Shown: in pieces, positions 43,927 through 55,106 of the stretch
Layout of the letters: every line of letters begins with the position of its first letter
How positions within the stretch are numbered: position 1 is the first letter of the stretch
From: Fibrobacter sp. UWR2
GTDB lineage: Bacteria > Fibrobacterota > Fibrobacteria > Fibrobacterales > Fibrobacteraceae
Reading direction: 5' to 3'
Assembly (NCBI RefSeq): GCF_002210285.1
Contig: NZ_MWQE01000005.1
Coordinates: forward strand, 1-64,000
DNA: 64,000 nucleotides
Notes under the pieces: model-generated
Told to the model about the DNA's origin: nothing
Seen by the model: only the letters and a program-made list of their open reading frames with translations
Databases searched by the model: none
Translations under genes and position numbers: made by a program

Positions 43927-44577
43927 ATGAAGCATTTCATTTGTAATCCGATGGCATTCGTGCTCCTTGTCGGTTCGCTCGCTTTTGCTCAGGCCGATCT
44001 CGCCGAGCCTAGCGCTAATGAAGAAGCGGCCTTTGCTGAATTGGAGAGTGAAACCGGGGGTGCCGAAAATTCCGGGTATACGGCCGATGCGACAGTGAAG
44101 GAATCTTCGCCGGTAACGGAGGCGCCCGCAAAACCGAAAGAGGAGACCTGGGAGGATGCCTGGCAAAAACGCCGGTATAATGTCAGTTTCTTTGTGGGAT
44201 TTTTGCCGTTCACTGCAATTATTGAGGCTTTTGTCCACGATGAGGACGAGGAACCCGATGTTACGGCGTATTCAGTAGCGGTGGGCTGGGAACTGTTCTA
44301 TTTGATGGAAGTCAGCCTTATGGCAAACTATACGACTGTTGCCGGACATGCGCTGTTCACGGTTACGCCGAGAATCAAGTTGAATTATTTGAATTTCAAG
44401 TACTTCAGACTATATTCCTATTTTGGCCTCGGCGGTATATTCTGGGATGGTGGAAGCTACCTTATGTTCAATTTTGCTTTGCTGGGTGCCGAAATCGGTG
44501 GGCCGATTTCCTTGTTCTTCGAACATGGCTGGGGCCAAGTTGGCATGCTCACGATGGGCGTTAAGTTCGCATTTTAG
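43927..44577 (+). CDS. hypothetical exported membrane protein
   Basis: A 216-residue protein with a signal peptide (about 1-20, ending AFAQA), an acidic low-complexity region (20-70) and a hydrophobic C-terminal half of alternating strands (VAVGWELFYLMEVSLMANY, IKLNYLNFKYFRLYSYFGL). This is the style of a small outer-membrane barrel. GGAGG lies 6 nt before the ATG at 43927. No family is recognised. It ends 3 nt from the convergent tsaE stop. Confidence 0.55.
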   Translation: MKHFICNPMAFVLLVGSLAFAQADLAEPSANEEAAFAELESETGGAENSGYTADATVKESSPVTEAPAKPKEETWEDAWQKRRYNVSFFVGFLPFTAIIEAFVHDEDEEPDVTAYSVAVGWELFYLMEVSLMANYTTVAGHALFTVTPRIKLNYLNFKYFRLYSYFGLGGIFWDGGSYLMFNFALLGAEIGGPISLFFEHGWGQVGMLTMGVKFAF

Positions 44578-44580
44578 CGC

Positions 44581-44991
44581 TTAGCCGAATGTCTCGAGTG
44601 TCACTTCGCGTTCGTTTTCCGAGACAATCTCAATATTTATCTTATGCGTGATGTCGCCCGTTTCGCCCTCGAGGCGTTCGGGCCATTCTATTAGACTGAT
44701 TCCTTTTGCAAGGTAGTCGTGGTCAAAGCCGACTTCGTACAGTTCCGTGCCGGGTTCGAGGCGGTACAGGTCGAAGTGGAATATTGTCGGGTCGTTCGGG
44801 TATTCGTGCAAGATGGTGTAGGTGGGGGAGCAGACTGCGCCCTCGAAGCCGAGTCCTTTGCAGATGCCGCGGCTCATCACCGTCTTGCCGGCACCGAGGT
44901 TGCCGTACAGGGCGACCATGTCGCCCGCCTTGAGCGACTTGCCGAATTCAACGGCCCAGTTGTAAGTCTCTTCTTCGCTCTTGAAAATCAC
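44581..44991 (-). CDS. tsaE: TsaE, tRNA t6A37 biosynthesis ATPase
   Basis: A 136-residue TsaE: P-loop GNLGAGKTVMSRG, the SPTYTILHEY segment, HFDLYRL and ISLIEWPERL. It drives the TsaBD complex that makes threonylcarbamoyl-adenosine in tRNA. The GTG start overlaps the nspC stop (GTGA), which indicates translational coupling. A longer open frame upstream is a shadow of nspC. Confidence 0.92.
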   Translation of the reverse strand: MIFKSEEETYNWAVEFGKSLKAGDMVALYGNLGAGKTVMSRGICKGLGFEGAVCSPTYTILHEYPNDPTIFHFDLYRLEPGTELYEVGFDHDYLAKGISLIEWPERLEGETGDITHKINIEIVSENEREVTLETFG

Positions 44992-46115
44992 AGCTTGTCC
45001 TTGAACTGCTCGTACGTGAACTTGTGCAGCAGGTGGAACTTGCCTTCCAAATCGAACTTGCCGATGCTCGGGTGCCTTACCCCGTTGAAGAACGTGGTCT
45101 TTACCATGGTGTAGTGGATCATGTCCTCGAAGATAACCTTGTCGCCGACCTTGAGTGGATCGTCGAAAGAGAAGTCCCCGAGCTGGTCGCCGGCAAGGCA
45201 GGAACAACCTGTTAATTTGTATGTAAATTTCTTTTCGCCGGGCATGCCGGAGCCCGTGACCATGGGCCTGTAGGGCATTTCCAGGCAGTCGGGCATGTGC
45301 GCACTGACCGAGACGTTCAGGATGGCGATGTCCACTTCGTTGTGGACGATATCTTCGACCGTGGCCACGAGTTCGCCCGTTTGCCAGCCGACGGCTTCGC
45401 CGGGTTCCATGATGACTTGCACGCCCGGGTGCCTTTGCATGAAATCCTTGAGGATGCGTACGAGCTCGTCGCGGTGGTAATCCTTGCGTGTAATGTGGTG
45501 ACCACCGCCGAAGTTCACCCATTTCATCTGGTCGATGTACTTGCCGAAGTGCTTCTCGAACGCCTGCAGCACGCCTTCGAGGGCGTCGGCGTCCTGCTCG
45601 CACAGGGCGTGGAAGTGCAGTCCCTCAATCCCGTCCAAGAGTTCCGGTTTGAACTCCTTTTCGGTGACCCCGAGCCTGGAATACTTGCCGCACGGGTTGT
45701 ACAGGTCCGTCTCGACGGTCGAAAATTCAGGGTTCACGCGGATGCCCGCGCTTACTCCGGCCTTGAGGGTCTTCTCCCTGAAGCGCTCCCACTGGCTAAA
45801 GCTGTTGAAGCTGATGTGGTCGGCGAGCGAGAGGATTTCGTCGATTTCGTCGTCGGAATAGACAGGCGCGAATACGTGGACTTCCTTGTTCATCTCCTCG
45901 CGGGCGAGCTTCGCCTCGTTCAGGCTCGATGCCGTGGCTCCGCGCAGGTACTTCCCGATGAGGGGGAAGGACCTCCAGAAACTGTACCCCTTGAGGGCGC
46001 AAATGATGTGCACTCCGGTCTTTTTCTGGATATCGTCCAGAATTTCCATGTTTTTGACGAGTCTTTTTTCGTCCAGGACGAAGCAGGGACTGGGGACTTG
46101 GGTGTAATCGAGCAT
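44988..46115 (-). CDS. nspC: carboxynorspermidine decarboxylase
   Basis: A 375-residue PLP fold-III decarboxylase of polyamine synthesis (carboxyspermidine or carboxynorspermidine to spermidine or norspermidine). Seen: PSPCFVLDE, CALKGYSFW (PLP Lys), SSLNEAKLA, GLHFHALCE, FGGGHHIT, MEPGEAVGW and HMPDCLEMPYRP. The partner dehydrogenase is not in the window. No Shine-Dalgarno; the complement of TATATT (46122-46127) ends 6 nt before the ATG, so it is leaderless in form. Confidence 0.92.
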   Translation of the reverse strand: MLDYTQVPSPCFVLDEKRLVKNMEILDDIQKKTGVHIICALKGYSFWRSFPLIGKYLRGATASSLNEAKLAREEMNKEVHVFAPVYSDDEIDEILSLADHISFNSFSQWERFREKTLKAGVSAGIRVNPEFSTVETDLYNPCGKYSRLGVTEKEFKPELLDGIEGLHFHALCEQDADALEGVLQAFEKHFGKYIDQMKWVNFGGGHHITRKDYHRDELVRILKDFMQRHPGVQVIMEPGEAVGWQTGELVATVEDIVHNEVDIAILNVSVSAHMPDCLEMPYRPMVTGSGMPGEKKFTYKLTGCSCLAGDQLGDFSFDDPLKVGDKVIFEDMIHYTMVKTTFFNGVRHPSIGKFDLEGKFHLLHKFTYEQFKDKL

Positions 46116-46220
46116 GCCACAAATATAAAATTGTTGGACTAATTTGTGTAGTATGCTTTTTTTGCCGTTTTTTTTGGATTTAGGGGTCTTTTTTTTTATC
46201 CTTTAACTAAATTTATTACG

Positions 46221-46982
46221 ATGATTTTGTCTATACATAAGTGCTTTTTTGCAGCGTTCATATCCCTAGCATGCGCCGGGGTGTCTTTTGCTCAACAACC
46301 TGTCGATTCTGTTGTCGCATCCCGTGGGGCGCAGGCGACTCTCGACGAGATGATTCAACACAAGCTGGATTCACTGAACAGCGCTAGCCAGTCCAGTGCG
46401 CCGAAGCTCAACTCCGATAGCCTTGCCAAGGTGAAGGCGGACAGCGTGCGCAAGATGATCCAGGCTGGCAAGTATGTCCAGCGAGCCAAGTATGACAAGA
46501 GTAACTTCGACCACTGGAAGGTCGATACGCTTTTCCAGAAGAAGGTGAAGGACATGGTCTACGGTGTGTGGCGCACCCCGATTGTGGCTCATGGTCATGC
46601 CTTCCGCGATGCAGAACTCGTGTTCAATATGAACGATACGCTCGATGGCGCAACCCGCACGTATTCTTCGGCAGACCGCTACCAGAAGACGGGCGACTAC
46701 GCCTACAAGGCTCGCTACCGTTTTGATAATGATACCTCGATGGTTACCCGTGAGGTGTTCCGCGACCGTCAGGTTATCCGCTGGGACTACGTGACCTTCA
46801 GGGTCGCTGGCGATACGCTCAAGCACAACCTGAAAAAGCTCGAGTTCCGCGACCTGAACGACAACTGGCTCAACGCCCTCCAGGGGTTCGAGAACGTTCC
46901 TCCCGAGAACTATATCCGAGACGAGAAGGCTTCCGTAGACTTGAAAAAAGACGACAAGTCTAAGGCCAAATCCAAGAAATAG
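46221..46982 (+). CDS. hypothetical exported protein upstream of an ABC importer
   Basis: A 253-residue exported protein (signal peptide to about residue 24, SFAQQ). A Ser/Asp/Lys-rich helical region (30-85) is followed by a beta-rich domain (TPIVAHGHAFRDAELVFNM, TYSSADRYQKTGDYAYKARY, WDYVTFRV) that could be a lipocalin-like sheet. The tail is Lys-rich. No family is recognised. The ABC permease starts 9 nt after its stop, so it may be the third part of that system, but it does not look like a standard FecB/BtuF binding protein. Confidence 0.55.
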   Translation: MILSIHKCFFAAFISLACAGVSFAQQPVDSVVASRGAQATLDEMIQHKLDSLNSASQSSAPKLNSDSLAKVKADSVRKMIQAGKYVQRAKYDKSNFDHWKVDTLFQKKVKDMVYGVWRTPIVAHGHAFRDAELVFNMNDTLDGATRTYSSADRYQKTGDYAYKARYRFDNDTSMVTREVFRDRQVIRWDYVTFRVAGDTLKHNLKKLEFRDLNDNWLNALQGFENVPPENYIRDEKASVDLKKDDKSKAKSKK

Positions 46983-46990
46983 GGACGCGC

Positions 46991-47974
46991 ATGAAACGCA
47001 TCGCACTCTGCTTCGGAATGATTTCCGTTGGTGTCTTGGTGTTTTTTGCGTGGACTTTGGTATCCGGTCCGGTGGATGTTTCCCTGCGCGATTTGGCGCT
47101 TGCGGTTCTTGATCCGGACAATGCTGAACCTTTCCATTCCAGAATTTTGTGGGAACTGCGGTTCCCTCGTGCCATGGCAGCCGTGCTTGCCGGTGTGGCG
47201 CTTTCGGTCTCGGGTCTCTGCCTGCAGACCGTTTTCCGCAATCCCCTCTGCGGGCCATATGTCCTGGGCATCAGCAGCGGAGCGAGTCTCGGCGTGGCGG
47301 TAGCGCTTCTTGCCGGGTTCGGTTTCGGAGCGCTCGGGGTTCTGGGGGCGGCCTCTATCGGTGCGATCCTTGTAACCCAGGTGGTCCTGGTCCTTGCGTC
47401 CAGGTTCAGGAATAGTTCCGTCCTCCTTGTGGCTGGGCTTCTCGTGGGCTATTTTGTGAATGCGCTCGTGAACGTGCTTGTGTCGGGGGCCGATGCCGAG
47501 AGCCTGCAGGTGTATGTTTCCTGGGGGCTCGGGAGTTTTGGGCGGCTCACGCTTGGGGCTGTTCCCGGCTTTGCCATTGCAGTCCTTGTCGGGCTTGTGC
47601 TGGTGGTGAGTTCGATGCGCTACCTGAACGCCATTCACATGGGCGATGACTTTGCGCGCGGGCTCGGCGTGCGTGTTGGGCGTTCGCGCATCTGCGTGCT
47701 GCTCGGCTCGAGCATCCTTGCCGGTGCTGCGACTGCCTACTGTGGCCCGGTGGCGTTTATAGGTATTGCCGTCCCGCACTTGGCCTTTATGCTTTTCCGC
47801 ACAACGAACCACCGTGTGCTATTGCCTGCGGCATCGCTGTGTGGCGCTCTCCTTGCGCTTGTCGCTGGGCTTTTCCCGGTGTCGGTGCCACTCAATGCGG
47901 TGTTGAGCATTATAGGCGTTCCTGTTATTTTGTATGTACTCCTGCACGGCAACCGGAACGGGAGGGCTCTATGA
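46991..47974 (+). CDS. FecCD-family ABC permease (siderophore/B12 type)
   Basis: A 327-residue membrane protein with about nine helices. Motifs are FPRAMAAVLAGVALSVSGLCLQ, NPLCGPYVLGISSGASLG, WGLGSFGR, LGVRVG and GPVAFIGIAVPHLA, diagnostic of the FecCD/BtuC importer family for iron chelates, haem or cobalamin. The substrate is not readable. It overlaps the ATPase gene by 4 nt (ATGA). Confidence 0.92.
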   Translation: MKRIALCFGMISVGVLVFFAWTLVSGPVDVSLRDLALAVLDPDNAEPFHSRILWELRFPRAMAAVLAGVALSVSGLCLQTVFRNPLCGPYVLGISSGASLGVAVALLAGFGFGALGVLGAASIGAILVTQVVLVLASRFRNSSVLLVAGLLVGYFVNALVNVLVSGADAESLQVYVSWGLGSFGRLTLGAVPGFAIAVLVGLVLVVSSMRYLNAIHMGDDFARGLGVRVGRSRICVLLGSSILAGAATAYCGPVAFIGIAVPHLAFMLFRTTNHRVLLPAASLCGALLALVAGLFPVSVPLNAVLSIIGVPVILYVLLHGNRNGRAL

Positions 47975-48706
47975 TGAACGTGCTTGACGTGCGTGGGTTA
48001 CAGTTCGGGTATGCAGGCATAGACAATGCGTTTGCGTCGGCGTTTGATTTCGGTTTGGAAGCGGGCGAGGTCGTTGCCCTGATGGGCGAGAACGGTTGCG
48101 GCAAGAGCACGCTCCTGAAAGTCCTCGCTGGCCTGTTGCCCCCGCTTGCAGGCAATGTCGAAATTTGCGGCAAGGATGTCTACGACCGCAAAGGTGGCTG
48201 GAGCCTGATGGAACTTTCGAAGAAGGTCGCGCTCGTGCGCATGGGCGTGCAACCGCCTGACCGCATGACAGTGCTAGAGTTTGTTGGCCTTGGCCGCACG
48301 CCTTATTCGGGAATTCTCGATGGCCGGAGTAGGGAAGACGAGCGCGTGATTGTTGAATCGATGCGCCTGCTCGACGTTGAAAAGTTTGCAAGTCGCCCGG
48401 TCGCGGAACTGAGCGACGGCGAACGCACCCGAGTGTACCTGGCCGAGGCCGTGGCCCAGCAGGTAGACGTGATGCTCCTGGACGAGCCGAATGCGTTCCT
48501 GGATATCCCGCGTAGCCATGCGCTGTTCCGCACGCTCAAGGAACTTGCGGTTTCGCGCAAGATGGGCGTCGTGGTGTCGACACATTCCATAGAGTATGCG
48601 GAAACCTATGGCGACCGCATTATGGTCGTGAACGGCGGGCGTGTGCGTGTGTCGCCTGCCGGCAGTGCGCGCGCCGAAGGCCTTTTGGATTGGGCGTTCG
48701 CGCCTG

Positions 48707-48714
<8 letters not shown>
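47971..48714 (+). CDS. ABC ATPase of the FecCD-type importer
   Basis: A 247-residue ATP-binding subunit: Walker A GENGCGKST (39-47), signature LSDGER (in place of LSGGQ), Walker B VMLLDEP and H-loop STHS. It pairs with the preceding permease; the stop and start overlap. Its 3' end overlaps the convergent sigma-54 activator gene by 8 nt. Confidence 0.92.
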
Positions 48715-50029
<1,315 letters not shown>

Positions 50030-50041
50030 CGCGTGCAGCGC

Positions 50042-50848
50042 TTATTTCCCGAGTTCCTTGCTGCGCTCGGTGCCTGCGACTACGGCCTTGATGAGGCTCG
50101 AGCGGAATGCGCCTTCTTCGAGGGCGTTCACGCCTGCAATCGTCGTGCCGGCGGGCGAGCATACCATCGCGCAGAGGTCGCTCGGGCTCTTGCCCGACTG
50201 CTTCACGAGCTCGACGCTGCCTTCGATGGTACCGAGGGCGAGCTTGAGGGCCACGTCGCGGGTGAGGCCGGCTTTCACGCCACCGCGGGTGAGGCCTTCG
50301 ATGAATTCGAAAACGTAGGCGGGGGCACTACCGGAAAGTCCGGTGACGGCGTCCATCAGCGATTCGGCGACGCGGCAGGTGACTCCGATGTTCCCGAAGA
50401 TTTCTTCGGCAATCTTGAGCGTGTCTTCGGAGACGCCGTCTGTGGCGAGTGCCACGGTGCCCTTGCCGACGGTGAGCGGTAGGTTCGGCATCACGCGGAG
50501 CACCTGGTTCTTGGCGCCGAGCACGTCGGTAAGGCTCTTGCGGGCAACGCCGGCCATGATGCTCACGAACGTCTTGGTACCCTTGATGGCCTTGACGGCG
50601 TTCTTCCATTCGGCAGCGACCAGCTTGAAGATCTGCGGCTTCACGCAGAGGAAGGTCACGTCGGCCTTCTTGACGCCTTCGGCGAAGTTCTTGACGCGCA
50701 CGCAACCGAGGGCGTTTACTGCTTCGGCAGCCTTGTCGCTCGGGTCAAAGAAGAAAATGGATTTCGGGTCGGTTTTGGCGTTCAGGAGCCCGCGGAGGAT
50801 TGCCCCGCCCATGTTGCCTGTGCCTGCAAAGAAAATTTTCTGTTTCAT
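50042..50848 (-). CDS. proC: pyrroline-5-carboxylate reductase
   Basis: A 268-residue enzyme that makes proline from P5C with NAD(P)H. Rossmann FAGTGNMGGAILRGL, RVMPNLPLTVGKG, TGLSGSAPAYVFEFIEGL and CSPAGTTIAGVNALEEG are diagnostic. The ATG at 50848 is favoured, with AAGGA 7 nt upstream. It leads a probable two-gene unit with the sigma-54 activator. Confidence 0.93.
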   Translation of the reverse strand: MKQKIFFAGTGNMGGAILRGLLNAKTDPKSIFFFDPSDKAAEAVNALGCVRVKNFAEGVKKADVTFLCVKPQIFKLVAAEWKNAVKAIKGTKTFVSIMAGVARKSLTDVLGAKNQVLRVMPNLPLTVGKGTVALATDGVSEDTLKIAEEIFGNIGVTCRVAESLMDAVTGLSGSAPAYVFEFIEGLTRGGVKAGLTRDVALKLALGTIEGSVELVKQSGKSPSDLCAMVCSPAGTTIAGVNALEEGAFRSSLIKAVVAGTERSKELGK

Positions 50849-50933
50849 GTTCATATCCTTTTAAAACCTTTGTGCTATACGAAATGCGTAATAACCAATT
50901 AGTCATTTCACATTCCACATTTCACATTTGAAT

Positions 50934-52877
50934 TTATCCGTTCATCGAGTAAAGGAAATCCTTGTTGGTTTCGAATACCTTGAGCTTGTCGCGCATGAAT
51001 TCCATGATTTCCACTGTGGTCATGTCCTGCAGGTAACGGCGCAGGATCCAGACGCGGCGCAGTTCCTCGTCGGTAAGCAGGAGCTCTTCCTTGCGGGTGC
51101 CGGACTTGAAGATATCGATGGCCGGCCAGATGCGCTTTTCGGCGATACGGCGGTCGAGCACGAGTTCCATGTTGCCTGTACCCTTGAATTCTTCGAAAAT
51201 CACTTCGTCCATGCGGCTGCCCGTTTCGATAAGGGCCGTGCCGATGATGGTGAGGCTTCCGCCGTTCTCGATCTTGCGGGCTGCGCCGAAGAATCGCTTG
51301 GGGCGCTGCATGGCGTTCGCATCCACACCGCCGCTCAAGATCTTGCCGGAGTGGGGGATGACAACGTTGTTCGCACGGGCAAAACGCGTGATGGAGTCGA
51401 GCAGGATTACGACGTCGTTGCCGTGTTCCACGAGACGCTTGGCCTTTTCAAGTACCATGTCGGCCACCTTGATGTGGCGCTCGGGCGGCTCGTCGAACGT
51501 AGAGGCGAGCACTTCGGCCTGGACGTTCTTGCCCAGCTTGGCGGCTTCGTCCTTGAGGCGGTCGATGAGCTTGCGCATTTCGGTCACTTCTTCGGGGCGT
51601 TCGTCGATGAGGAGGATCATCAACTTCACTTCCGGGTGGTTCGTGGTGAGCGCCTGCGTCACGTTCTGCAAAAGGACCGTCTTACCTGTACGCGGAGGGG
51701 CGAGGATAATGCTGCGCTGGCCCTTGCCGATAGGCGTGAACAGGTTCATGATGCGCGTGCCGTATTCGTCCTTTTTCCATTCGAGATTCAATTTCTCGAC
51801 CGGGTGAATCGGGGTCAGGTATTCGAATGCCACGCGGCGCTTCGTCTTTTCGGGAGATTCGAAGTTCACCGTGTCGATGCGCATCAGGGCGAAATACTTC
51901 TCGCCTTCGCGTGGTTGGCGAACCTGGCCCGTGATGGTGTCGCCCATCTTGAGGTCGTAGCGGCGGATGATGTTACGGCTGATGTAGATGTCGTCAGGGC
52001 CGGCGAGGTAGTTGTGGTCGGGGTTACGGAGGAACCCATGGCCGCCTTCCGGAATGATTTCCAGCACGCCTTCGGTGTAGATGGGGCTGTCTTCGCCGGA
52101 GATGGCGCTCAGGATGCTGTACACGAGCGCCTGCTTGCGCATGCGCTTGAAGTCCTCGATGCCGAGTTCTTCGGCGCGCTGCTGCAGTTCGAACATCGGG
52201 AGCCCGCGGAGTTCGCGCCACTTGGCGCGTGCGGCGGCCACCTTCTCGGGGTCAGGAGGCGGCAACTGGATGCTTTCGTCAATGAAATCGTCTTGCGGAA
52301 GGTTCCTGTTATGGCGGTTCTTGAACTTATTGAACTTGTTGAACTTGTTGTTGTTCTGGTTGTTGTTGTTGTTGTTGTTGTTGTTGCGCTGGCCGTTTTG
52401 ATTATAGTTGTTGCCGTTGTTATTGCGCTGCTGGTTGTTCTGGTTGTTGCCGTTGTTGTTCTGGGGGTTGGCATCAGCGGCGGCGGCCTGGGCGCCAGCA
52501 TCGCCTGCGTTGGCGGGCTTCATTTCGGGCGCGGTAGCATTTTGTGCGGCCTCGGACTGGCGAGCCTCGTTCTGTTTCTTTTCGGTGCCGTTGGCTTCGC
52601 GCGGGGTTACGTCTGCTTTCTTCTCGCTAGCGGCTTCTGCCTTCGGGGCGGGTGCTTCGGAGGGTGCGACTTCTACTTTGGGGGAATCTTCGTGGGCGGC
52701 TTCTTCGCCGGCCTGCTTCTTGGGGCGTCCACGGCGCTTGCGCGAGGAATCCGCTGCGTCCACGCCCGGAATGGGCTTGGCTAGGTCGCCCAATTTTTCA
52801 TAATCTATCGATGCGTTAATATCAATGCTGTCGGAAAGGAGTTGCGGCTCTTCCTGAACCTTCTTTTGTCTAGGCAC
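50934..52877 (-). CDS. rho: transcription termination factor Rho with Asn-rich disordered insert
   Basis: A 647-residue Rho, about 230 longer than E. coli Rho. The extra part is N-terminal: residues 45-140 are Lys/Glu/Ala/Pro-rich, then about 137-180 is nearly pure Asn/Gln (runs of up to nine Asn). This precedes the cold-shock-like RNA-binding domain (GHGFLR near 285). The ATPase core is intact: APPRTGKT (Walker A), [23 protein letters not shown] and [21 protein letters not shown]. It terminates RNA helicase-dependent transcription. GTG start with AAAGGA 7 nt upstream. Confidence 0.95.
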   Translation of the reverse strand: MPRQKKVQEEPQLLSDSIDINASIDYEKLGDLAKPIPGVDAADSSRKRRGRPKKQAGEEAAHEDSPKVEVAPSEAPAPKAEAASEKKADVTPREANGTEKKQNEARQSEAAQNATAPEMKPANAGDAGAQAAAADANPQNNNGNNQNNQQRNNNGNNYNQNGQRNNNNNNNNNQNNNKFNKFNKFKNRHNRNLPQDDFIDESIQLPPPDPEKVAAARAKWRELRGLPMFELQQRAEELGIEDFKRMRKQALVYSILSAISGEDSPIYTEGVLEIIPEGGHGFLRNPDHNYLAGPDDIYISRNIIRRYDLKMGDTITGQVRQPREGEKYFALMRIDTVNFESPEKTKRRVAFEYLTPIHPVEKLNLEWKKDEYGTRIMNLFTPIGKGQRSIILAPPRTGKTVLLQNVTQALTTNHPEVKLMILLIDERPEEVTEMRKLIDRLKDEAAKLGKNVQAEVLASTFDEPPERHIKVADMVLEKAKRLVEHGNDVVILLDSITRFARANNVVIPHSGKILSGGVDANAMQRPKRFFGAARKIENGGSLTIIGTALIETGSRMDEVIFEEFKGTGNMELVLDRRIAEKRIWPAIDIFKSGTRKEELLLTDEELRRVWILRRYLQDMTTVEIMEFMRDKLKVFETNKDFLYSMNG

Positions 52878-53085
52878 GTTTCGTTCCTTTGGCTATGAGT
52901 GAGGTGTTTAAACTTTTATTTTCTTGAAAAATGTAAAAAGGGAATAAAAAGAAAAATCCCTTCGATTTATTTATGAATTGGAAATAAGGATTCCCTTGGA
53001 ATCGTTCATAAAATACAAAAAAATTCCCACTTTGTCAAAAAAAAGTGTGCCTCCAAATGTTTTTGAAAAATGCTATATTAATAAT
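52878..53085. other. divergent promoter region of rho and folK
   Basis: No gene seen. AT-rich, with a loose hairpin AAGGGA...TCCCTT (about 52937-52961) and a GATTCC-CTT-GGAATC palindrome (about 52989-53004). These lie in the rho leader or upstream of folK and might act in rho autoregulation. Confidence 0.35.
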
Positions 53086-53595
53086 GTGGATTCATTAGAC
53101 CGCGTTTTTGTCGCACTGGGCAGCAATCTTACGCCGCGATTCCGTAGGCTAGCCGAAGGAAGGGATATGCTTTCGCGTATTTCGTCGGGTGGCTGGATGG
53201 AAAGCCCTATTTACGAGACTCCTCCGGTAGGACCGGAAGGACAGGGCCCGTATTTCAACCAGGTCGTGAGCTTTTGGTACGATGGCGATCCGAAGCGCCT
53301 GCTCCATTATCTTAAGGGGGCTGAACTTGTGCTCGGTCGCAAGCCCCGCGGGCACTGGAATTCCCGCGAGATAGACCTGGACCTGCTTTACTTTGGTAAC
53401 AGGGTTATGGCCGGACGCCCGACCATCCCGCATATCGAAATCCCGAACCGCCAGTTCGTGCTCGTTCCGCTGAACGACATCGCTCCCGATTGGGTCGACC
53501 CGCTCAGCAACTGCACCATGAAGGACTTGCTTTCGCAGCTCCTCCAGAAAGAAGGGAAAATCGAATTCCGTACCATCACAGCGGAGGAACCGTAA
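53086..53595 (+). CDS. folK: FolK, HPPK of folate synthesis
   Basis: A 169-residue 6-hydroxymethyl-7,8-dihydropterin pyrophosphokinase: VALGSNL at the N-terminus, SPIYETPPVG, the EIDLDLLYFG signature and PHIEIPNRQFVL. The GTG at 53086 is proposed because the conserved start (DRVFVALGSN) follows directly and TATATT (53074-53079) ends 6 nt before it. The open frame upstream to 52978 has no support. The stop overlaps the next start (TAATG). Confidence 0.9.
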   Translation: MDSLDRVFVALGSNLTPRFRRLAEGRDMLSRISSGGWMESPIYETPPVGPEGQGPYFNQVVSFWYDGDPKRLLHYLKGAELVLGRKPRGHWNSREIDLDLLYFGNRVMAGRPTIPHIEIPNRQFVLVPLNDIAPDWVDPLSNCTMKDLLSQLLQKEGKIEFRTITAEEP

Positions 53596-54245
53596 TGCTT
53601 ACTGACAAGGGTGTACATTTTCTCGCCATTGAAGGTGTCATCGGGGTTGGCAAGACCTCGCTTGCGCGTATCATCGCCGAACGCTGGAATGCCCTCTGTA
53701 TCGAGGAGAATTACCAGGACAATCCGTTCCTCGAAAAATTCTACGAGAATCCCGAACCCTACGCGTTCCAGACCCAGTTGTTCTTTTTGCTGGAGCGCCA
53801 CAAGCAGTTGCAGCATTCCGCGCTCCAGAGCGACCTGTTCCACGACTTGCTCGTGAGCGACTACACGTTCGACAAGGATGCCATCTTTGCCGCCCAGAAC
53901 CTTTCGGATAGCGAGTTCGCCATGTATGAGCAGGTATCGAAGGCCATCGAGCACGAGATTCCTCGACCGGACATGGTCGTGTACCTGCAGGCGAGCATCC
54001 CTACACTCCTTTCGCGCATCAAGAACCGTGGCCGCCCGATGGAAAAATCCATAGAAGGCAGCTACCTCAAGGGCTTGCAGGCCCGTTACGACCTGCATTT
54101 CTGGCACTACCCGCATGCGCCCGTCCTTATCATCAACACGGATCACATCGACTTTGTGCATAACGAGAACCACTTGAAACTGGTGCTCGATGCCATCGAA
54201 TCGTGTCCCCGCCAAACGACTTATTTTGTTCCAGAAGGTAATTAA
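53595..54245 (+). CDS. deoxynucleoside kinase
   Basis: A 216-residue deoxynucleoside kinase of the dCK/dGK/TK2 family: P-loop IEGVIGVGKTSLA, DYTFDKD (the D-R/Y-F block), and RPDMVVYLQASIPTLLSRIKNRGRPME (lid arginines). It salvages deoxynucleosides. GGAGGAACC provides the ribosome site. It lies between folK and panC in a tight cofactor and nucleotide operon. Confidence 0.88.
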   Translation: MLTDKGVHFLAIEGVIGVGKTSLARIIAERWNALCIEENYQDNPFLEKFYENPEPYAFQTQLFFLLERHKQLQHSALQSDLFHDLLVSDYTFDKDAIFAAQNLSDSEFAMYEQVSKAIEHEIPRPDMVVYLQASIPTLLSRIKNRGRPMEKSIEGSYLKGLQARYDLHFWHYPHAPVLIINTDHIDFVHNENHLKLVLDAIESCPRQTTYFVPEGN

Positions 54246-54254
54246 GAAGGTTAT

Positions 54255-55106
54255 ATGCAAATCATAAAGTCAATCGAAACTCTTCGCGAAACGCTAAGAC
54301 CGCTTGCGAAAGAGGGTAAAACAATCGGTCTCGTTCCGACGATGGGTGCGCTCCACGAAGGTCATGGCGCCCTCATCAAGGCCTCGGTGAAGGATTGTGA
54401 TATTACGGTTGTCAGTGTGTTTTTGAATCCAATCCAGTTCGGCAAGAACGAAGACCTGGACAAGTACCCCAAGCGCCTCGAGGCCGATGCCAAGCTTGCG
54501 GAATCCTTGGGTGCAGATTTCGTGTTCGCTCCGACCGTGAAGGAAATGTATCCGGATGGCGACCCGCTTACCATGGTTCGCGACGAAACCCTCGAAAGCC
54601 TTTATTGTGGCGCCTACCGCCCGGGCCACTTCCGTGGCGTGTTGACTGTTGTTTCTAAGCTGTTCCTCATCACCAGGGCAAACCGCGCCTACTTTGGCGA
54701 AAAGGATTACCAGCAGGTGTTCCTCATTGAACGCATGGTGAAGGATTTGAACTTTGATATCGAAATCCACCGCGTGCCAATCGTGCGCGAGGCTTCGGGG
54801 CTTGCACTCTCGAGCCGCAACGAATACCTCTCCGAAGAAGAACGCGTGCAGGCTCTCGGCATTTCTACTGGCCTGAAGGAAGCGAAGGCCGCTTTCCTCG
54901 CCGGCGAAAAGGGCGTGGCGAAACTTCGCGATATCGTGGTGAAGTCGATTCTCTTGAACCGCGGTCAGGTGCAGTTTGTCGAGGTCGTGAACCAGAAGGA
55001 CTTGCAGAAGTTCTCCGGCGTGCTGAAGTCTTCGGACAAGGCCGTCATCCTGGTTGCAGCCTTCTTCGGCAAGACCCGCCTTATCGACAATATCGAACTG
55101 AATTAA
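54255..55106 (+). CDS. panC: pantothenate synthetase
   Basis: A 283-residue PanC joining pantoate and beta-alanine with ATP. VPTMGALHEGH (HIGH-like), VVSVFLNPIQFGKNEDLD, YCGAYRPGHFRGVLTVV and AYFGEKDYQQVFLI, and LALSSRN are diagnostic. GAAGG lies 4 nt before the ATG. Its TAA is directly followed by the convergent cyclase stop, with no spacer. Confidence 0.95.
   Translation: MQIIKSIETLRETLRPLAKEGKTIGLVPTMGALHEGHGALIKASVKDCDITVVSVFLNPIQFGKNEDLDKYPKRLEADAKLAESLGADFVFAPTVKEMYPDGDPLTMVRDETLESLYCGAYRPGHFRGVLTVVSKLFLITRANRAYFGEKDYQQVFLIERMVKDLNFDIEIHRVPIVREASGLALSSRNEYLSEEERVQALGISTGLKEAKAAFLAGEKGVAKLRDIVVKSILLNRGQVQFVEVVNQKDLQKFSGVLKSSDKAVILVAAFFGKTRLIDNIELN

Noticed and set aside
44992-45603. N-terminal extension of tsaE up to 45603
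   Set aside because: The translation is Arg-rich and is the shifted frame of nspC; the GTGA overlap at 44991 gives the usual TsaE length.
52978-53085. FolK N-terminal extension from the ATG at 52978
   Set aside because: The extra 36 residues are Lys-rich, have no ribosome site, and lie upstream of the -10 element that places the start at 53086.
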